From: an uncultured Pirellula sp.
Lineage (GTDB): Bacteria > Planctomycetota > Planctomycetia > Pirellulales > Pirellulaceae
Assembly: GCA_903892365.1 (NCBI GenBank)
Contig: CAITIF010000873.1
Coordinates: forward strand, 1 to 8,012
Length of the DNA stretch: 8,012 nucleotides
Reading direction: 5' to 3'
The position numbers and the translations under genes are program-made. Below the pieces are notes generated by a model. The model was not told the origin of the DNA and ran no database searches. It saw only the letters and a program-made list of their open reading frames with translations. Shown piece after piece: positions 6,003-8,012 of this stretch. How positions within the stretch are numbered: position 1 is the first letter of the stretch; each line of letters begins with the position of its first letter.

Positions 6003-6959
6003 TCAAAACTTGCCCAAGAAGGGATAGGGAATTTCACGACGCCGAATTTTCGCCTGATGAGCGCGTTTTCGCCATCGAAGAATCAATTGAGAAACGACAC
6101 GTTGGGCCGCCGGCAACCTACCGAGCATCGATATGAGCTTTTGGCTTTTCGATCCTTCTTCAAACTGTGGGCTTGCGTGCTGCGAATCCCCAGAACTTAC
6201 CGAACTGGAATCCTTCTCTGCTTCCGCCCATGTACGAGTATAAACCCACTGCTGCGGCGTGCGAGACTCGAACCCCGCAAGGGCCGTGGAAACGGAAAAC
6301 GCGAACCAGATTTTATCGGAAAGTTGCCCAAGAGAGATAAATCGTTCGGGAGAGCCAAGGTAGTCATAAACATTCCATACGCCACGCGGCAGGTCGATTG
6401 GTATCTCGCAAAGCCAGACACGATGAACGTCAAAACCTGATGCAGCATAGAAATCGGCATACAACGTGGGTGAGACACTGTAAAACCCATGCTCGACACA
6501 GTTGGAAGCCGGCGTAAGGTGTATGACTCGGCCCCCCTCGCGAACCATTCGAACACAGTGCCGCAAGCCGGCCGCAAAATCGAAAACATGCTCCAACGTG
6601 CCGCTATCCAACACCACATCAAAACGGTGGTGCATGGATTCGGGAGTCTGGGGAGCGTTCAAGTCCAGGATCATCTCGCAGGACTCATAGTCCGAGTAGT
6701 CCAACCTGACGATCGAATCAAAGCCTAGACTTTTCAGCAACCAATCGTCGGAGACAAAACCCAGCTTGGATAGACTACGCTCACGATGCAGTTCCACGGG
6801 ATGGGATCGCAGCGCAACCTGATGCTGATCAGCTAGCGCACGCACCTCGTCCGCAGTCACATAGACATGTTGACGCCCCAATGTAACAATCGAACCCTCG
6901 AATGGCCGTTTTGCCGCCTCGGTCATTAGCAAATGAACGGCGGCTCTCGCAAGTCCCAT
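6003..6959 (-). CDS. SAM-dependent methyltransferase-like protein with basic C-terminal tail
   Basis: A 318-residue protein of a class I methyltransferase family often found near glycan genes. Its signature parts are LDYSDYESCEMILDLNAP (86-103), FDVVLDSGTLEHVFDF (113-128, the motif after the SAM site), GGRVIHLTPASN (142-153) and HGFYSVSPTLYADFY (157-171). The usual GxGxG SAM loop is not obvious. SIVTLGRQHVYV (23-34) sits where it would be expected, and this substitution is, as I recall, normal for the family. After about residue 245 comes a Ser/Gln/Glu-rich stretch, then a hydrophobic-plus-basic tail (275-318, with RWRKRAHQAKIRRR at 295-308) that could touch membrane or nucleic acid. The start is 3 bases after the rimI stop, without an SD, indicating coupled translation. 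A sugar or lipid-linked glycan substrate is inferred from the neighbouring glycosyltransferase. Confidence 0.78.
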   Translation of the reverse strand: MGLARAAVHLLMTEAAKRPFEGSIVTLGRQHVYVTADEVRALADQHQVALRSHPVELHRERSLSKLGFVSDDWLLKSLGFDSIVRLDYSDYESCEMILDLNAPQTPESMHHRFDVVLDSGTLEHVFDFAAGLRHCVRMVREGGRVIHLTPASNCVEHGFYSVSPTLYADFYAASGFDVHRVWLCEIPIDLPRGVWNVYDYLGSPERFISLGQLSDKIWFAFSVSTALAGFESRTPQQWVYTRTWAEAEKDSSSVSSGDSQHASPQFEEGSKSQKLISMLGRLPAAQRVVSQLILRWRKRAHQAKIRRREIPYPFLGKF

Positions 6960-6962
6960 GAT

Positions 6963-7475
6963 TTAGCTAGCGAAACGCTGGTTCGCGTTCAGCTCGAAGG
7001 CTTGTTCATTCTCTTGACGGAACTGCATTAGAAATGCATCTTCCGGCGTGTCCTCGTAAAAGCCTTTCAGGACTCCCGTGGCGCGAAAGCCCAACTCCCT
7101 AAAGAACAGCTGAGCGTCCAGGTTCGTCTCGCGAACTTCCAACACGATTCGGTTTCTGCGCTGGTAGGCAAGTTTCGAAATCAGCTTCTCAATCATCGCC
7201 TTGCCGACCCCTTCGCGACGGAATTCAGGACGGACCGCAAACGAAAGAACATGGATTCGAGTCTTGTGGAGTTCATAAATCATGAAGCCCGCAACTTCTT
7301 CATTGCGTTCGGCAACCATTCCGATGCAGTCGCGTTGTCGAAGGCAGCGAATGAACTCGTCTTCGGTCCAAGGGAATTCAAAGCTGTTGGATTCGATAGC
7401 TAGCACTGACGGCATGTCGCGACGAATCATCCACCGAATGTGAACGCAAGACTTGTCCGAGTCGATCCTTGGCAT
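6963..7475 (-). CDS. rimI: RimI-type ribosomal protein S18 alanine N-acetyltransferase
   Basis: A 170-residue GNAT acetyltransferase; RimI acetylates the N-terminal alanine of ribosomal protein S18. RimI features include IESNSFEFPWTEDEF (27-41), the acetyl-CoA pyrophosphate loop RREGVG (86-91), VLEVRETN (111-118) where E113 corresponds to the catalytic Glu of E. coli RimI, and the C-terminal GFYEDTPEDAFLM (138-150) resembling the Tyr...GREDA motif. E. coli RimI has 148 residues; here a 10-15 residue N-terminal extension and a short polar tail account for the difference. The first ATG is supported by GGAAGGAA upstream. An internal ATG (residue 16) is less likely, since the beta strand VHIRWMI begins before it. 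It is the first gene of the leftward cluster. Other GNAT targets cannot be excluded. Confidence 0.83.
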   Translation of the reverse strand: MPRIDSDKSCVHIRWMIRRDMPSVLAIESNSFEFPWTEDEFIRCLRQRDCIGMVAERNEEVAGFMIYELHKTRIHVLSFAVRPEFRREGVGKAMIEKLISKLAYQRRNRIVLEVRETNLDAQLFFRELGFRATGVLKGFYEDTPEDAFLMQFRQENEQAFELNANQRFAS

Positions 7476-7483
7476 TGACTAGA

Positions 7484-7491
7484 TTCCTTCC
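7484..7491 (-). promoter_or_regulatory. Ribosome binding site of the rimI-like gene
   Basis: On the minus strand GGAAGGAA contains AAGGA (7489-7485), 9 bases before the ATG at 7475. It is the only strong SD in the leftward cluster, fitting its position as first gene, with later genes depending on coupling. Confidence 0.6.
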
Positions 7492-7501
7492 GAGAACTTT
7501 C

Positions 7502-7516
7502 GCTTTGCTGCAAAGC
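7502..7516. repeat. Near-perfect palindrome upstream of rimI, possible operator
   Basis: GCTTTGC (7502-7508) and GCAAAGC (7510-7516) are perfect inverted arms around a single T. It lies 27-41 bases upstream of the rimI ATG, within the 5' leader if the candidate promoter at 7609-7638 is used. Tight symmetry with a one-base centre suits a dimeric protein site better than an RNA hairpin, which would need a larger loop. Confidence 0.4.
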
Positions 7517-7608
7517 AAGATCACACTCTCCTCAATCCTTGCCTTAAAGCCAGTCGAGAAGAACCCTTCATCCGCTAGATGCGGTAGGGATCGCGACGAT
7601 ACCAAAGC

Positions 7609-7638
7609 ATCTTAACGGAACCAAGACTAGTTTCTCAA
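7609..7638 (-). promoter_or_regulatory. Weak candidate promoter for the leftward rimI cluster
   Basis: On the minus strand TTGAGA (7638-7633, 5 of 6 to TTGACA) and TAAGAT (7614-7609, 4 of 6 to TATAAT) are 18 bases apart. This would give a leader of roughly 125 bases before the rimI ATG, containing the palindrome at 7502-7516. It is the best consensus match I found on this side, but weak. Confidence 0.25.
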
Positions 7639-7663
7639 GAACCAAGTTATTCGCAGAATGCCT

Positions 7664-7688
7664 CAAGTCTCCGCCGGACAGACACTTG
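7664..7688. repeat. Inverted repeat with a two-base bulge
   Basis: CAAGTCT (7664-7670) pairs with AGACACTTG (7680-7688) except for a two-base AC bulge, around a 9-base loop CCGCCGGAC. It is the first of a series of hairpins in this region. Confidence 0.35.
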
Positions 7689-7691
7689 GTA

Positions 7692-7716
7692 TTTGAGAAT
7701 GCAACACGTGCTCAAA
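7692..7716. repeat. Inverted repeat enclosing CACGTG
   Basis: TTTGAG (7692-7697) and CTCAAA (7711-7716) are perfect 6-base arms. The 13-base loop ends in the palindrome CACGTG (7705-7710). Confidence 0.3.
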
Positions 7717-7737
7717 ATCAAGGCAACCCTGCAAAAC

Positions 7738-7771
7738 CACCCTCTTTGGGGTGCTGCTCAATTTGTGAGCA
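7738..7771. repeat. Two adjacent short hairpins
   Basis: CACCC (7738-7742) pairs with GGGTG (7749-7753) around a 6-base loop. Directly after it, TGCTCA (7755-7760) pairs with TGAGCA (7766-7771) around the 5-base loop ATTTG. Only one base separates them, so they could stack in RNA. No T-run follows, so an intrinsic terminator is not supported. Confidence 0.35.
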
Positions 7772-7798
7772 ATGCTATCAAAATCACCCTAAAGCCTT

Positions 7799-7833
7799 GC
7801 TGGCATTTGTTTTGCGAAGGGGCTATTGCCAGC
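7799..7833. repeat. Seven-base inverted repeat
   Basis: GCTGGCA (7799-7805) and TGCCAGC (7827-7833) are perfect arms around a 21-base loop. AGCC just upstream (7794-7797 by count) could instead pair with GGCT inside the loop, giving a mutually exclusive fold. Confidence 0.4.
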
Positions 7834-7850
7834 TAAACAAAGATTCGCTC

Positions 7851-7866
7851 ACTCGGAAGAACGAGT
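7851..7866. repeat. Five-base hairpin
   Basis: ACTCG (7851-7855) and CGAGT (7862-7866) flank the purine loop GAAGAA. It is short, and on its own could easily be chance. Confidence 0.25.
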
Positions 7867-7895
7867 CGGGAACGCGACCCAATTTTTCTTTCGAC

Positions 7896-7930
7896 CGGAT
7901 CCATCGTTCAAGGTGCAGGAAATGGATCCG
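7896..7930. repeat. Eight-base perfect inverted repeat before the truncated gene
   Basis: CGGATCCA (7896-7903) and TGGATCCG (7923-7930) are perfect arms around a 19-base loop. The right arm ends 52 bases before the ATG at 7983. It is the strongest inverted repeat in the region and could be an operator or a leader hairpin for the rightward gene. Confidence 0.5.
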
Positions 7931-7982
7931 CGGCAAATGGGCATCGACTTTTTGGTATGACACAAGGATTAAGGATCACAGG

Positions 7983-8012
7983 ATGAACTTTGACAACAAC
8001 AACAGCGGCGAT
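7983..8012 (+). CDS. Start of a rightward gene, truncated by the window edge
   Basis: Ten codons are present, reading MNFDNNNSGD. AAGGA (7971-7975) stands 7 bases before the ATG, a good SD by position and sequence. A short frame starting ATG at 7957 ends with a TGA (7984-7986) overlapping this start codon, but it has no support of its own. The polar, Asn-rich start shows no signal peptide so far. The product cannot be identified from ten residues, and the true start could differ. Confidence 0.5.
   Translation, partial: MNFDNNNSGD

Larger units (their letters stand above)
7476..7982. other. Divergent intergenic region with many inverted repeats
   Basis: About 507 bases separate the leftward rimI cluster from a rightward gene at the window edge. 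No convincing coding frame lies here. The longest open stretch (7837-7986, plus) has its first ATG only at 7957. No tRNA-like set of arms is apparent. The region holds a palindrome near rimI (7502-7516) and several short hairpins between 7664 and 7930, listed separately. It should contain the promoters for both directions. Only a weak one is visible for the leftward side, and none convincing for the rightward side. Confidence 0.6.

Noticed and set aside
5826..6440. 204-residue plus-strand frame across the methyltransferase and glycosyltransferase
   Set aside because: It is antisense to two recognisable genes and spans their junction, with no motif of its own.
7378..7605. 75-residue minus-strand frame overlapping the 5' end of rimI
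   Set aside because: It overlaps the well-supported RimI N-terminus in another frame and shows no family features.
7900..7930. GTTCAAGGT resembling a tRNA T-loop
   Set aside because: No acceptor, D or anticodon arms at the required spacing, and no CCA or matching 5' end.
7837..7986. Open plus-strand frame before the truncated gene
   Set aside because: It has no usual start codon until 7957 and no recognisable sequence.

Overview
The window looks like chromosomal DNA from a planctomycete, probably of the Rhodopirellula/Pirellulaceae type. This is inferred from protein families, not from a marker gene. Two exported proteins at the left are characteristic of that group: a PQQ-like beta-propeller of the subtype with NTANGVDDSH and GGDGWLYSFD motifs, and a 3-keto-disaccharide hydrolase (DUF1080) domain fused to a ThuA-like domain. 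Base composition is close to balanced, coding density is high, and several genes lack a clear Shine-Dalgarno (SD) site. I see no insertion sequence, integrase, CRISPR array, rRNA or tRNA.

Layout. Bases 1-249 are a leader region with a candidate promoter. A rightward run of three genes follows: the exported propeller protein (250-1911), the exported DUF1080-ThuA protein (1974-3746), and a small stand-alone M41-type (FtsH-like) zinc peptidase domain (3754-4236) that begins with GTG seven bases after the preceding stop. A leftward cluster converges on it and overlaps it by 4 bases. In transcription order the leftward cluster is a RimI-type N-acetyltransferase (7475-6963), a SAM methyltransferase-like protein (6959-6003), a GT4 glycosyltransferase (5998-4724) and a short protein with a WYL-like domain (about 4688-4233). 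The first three are separated by 3 and 4 bases, so they are almost certainly one transcript. Bases 7476-7982 are a gene-free divergent region with a run of short inverted repeats, followed by the first 10 codons of a rightward gene cut off by the window edge.

How the parts may work together. The first two proteins carry export signals and probably act in the cell envelope or outside it. The DUF1080 and ThuA families are linked to handling 3-keto sugars, so carbohydrate breakdown is a reasonable guess for that pair. The methyltransferase and glycosyltransferase are a typical pair for building or decorating a surface glycan. RimI modifies ribosomal protein S18 in other bacteria and probably shares only transcription with them.

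Nothing here is clearly a new defence or mobile system. The items most worth a second look are the AAA-less M41 peptidase with all three predicted zinc ligands, the WYL-like domain without a DNA-binding domain, the Cys-Cys pair in the propeller, the basic tail on the methyltransferase, and the hairpin-rich divergent region.
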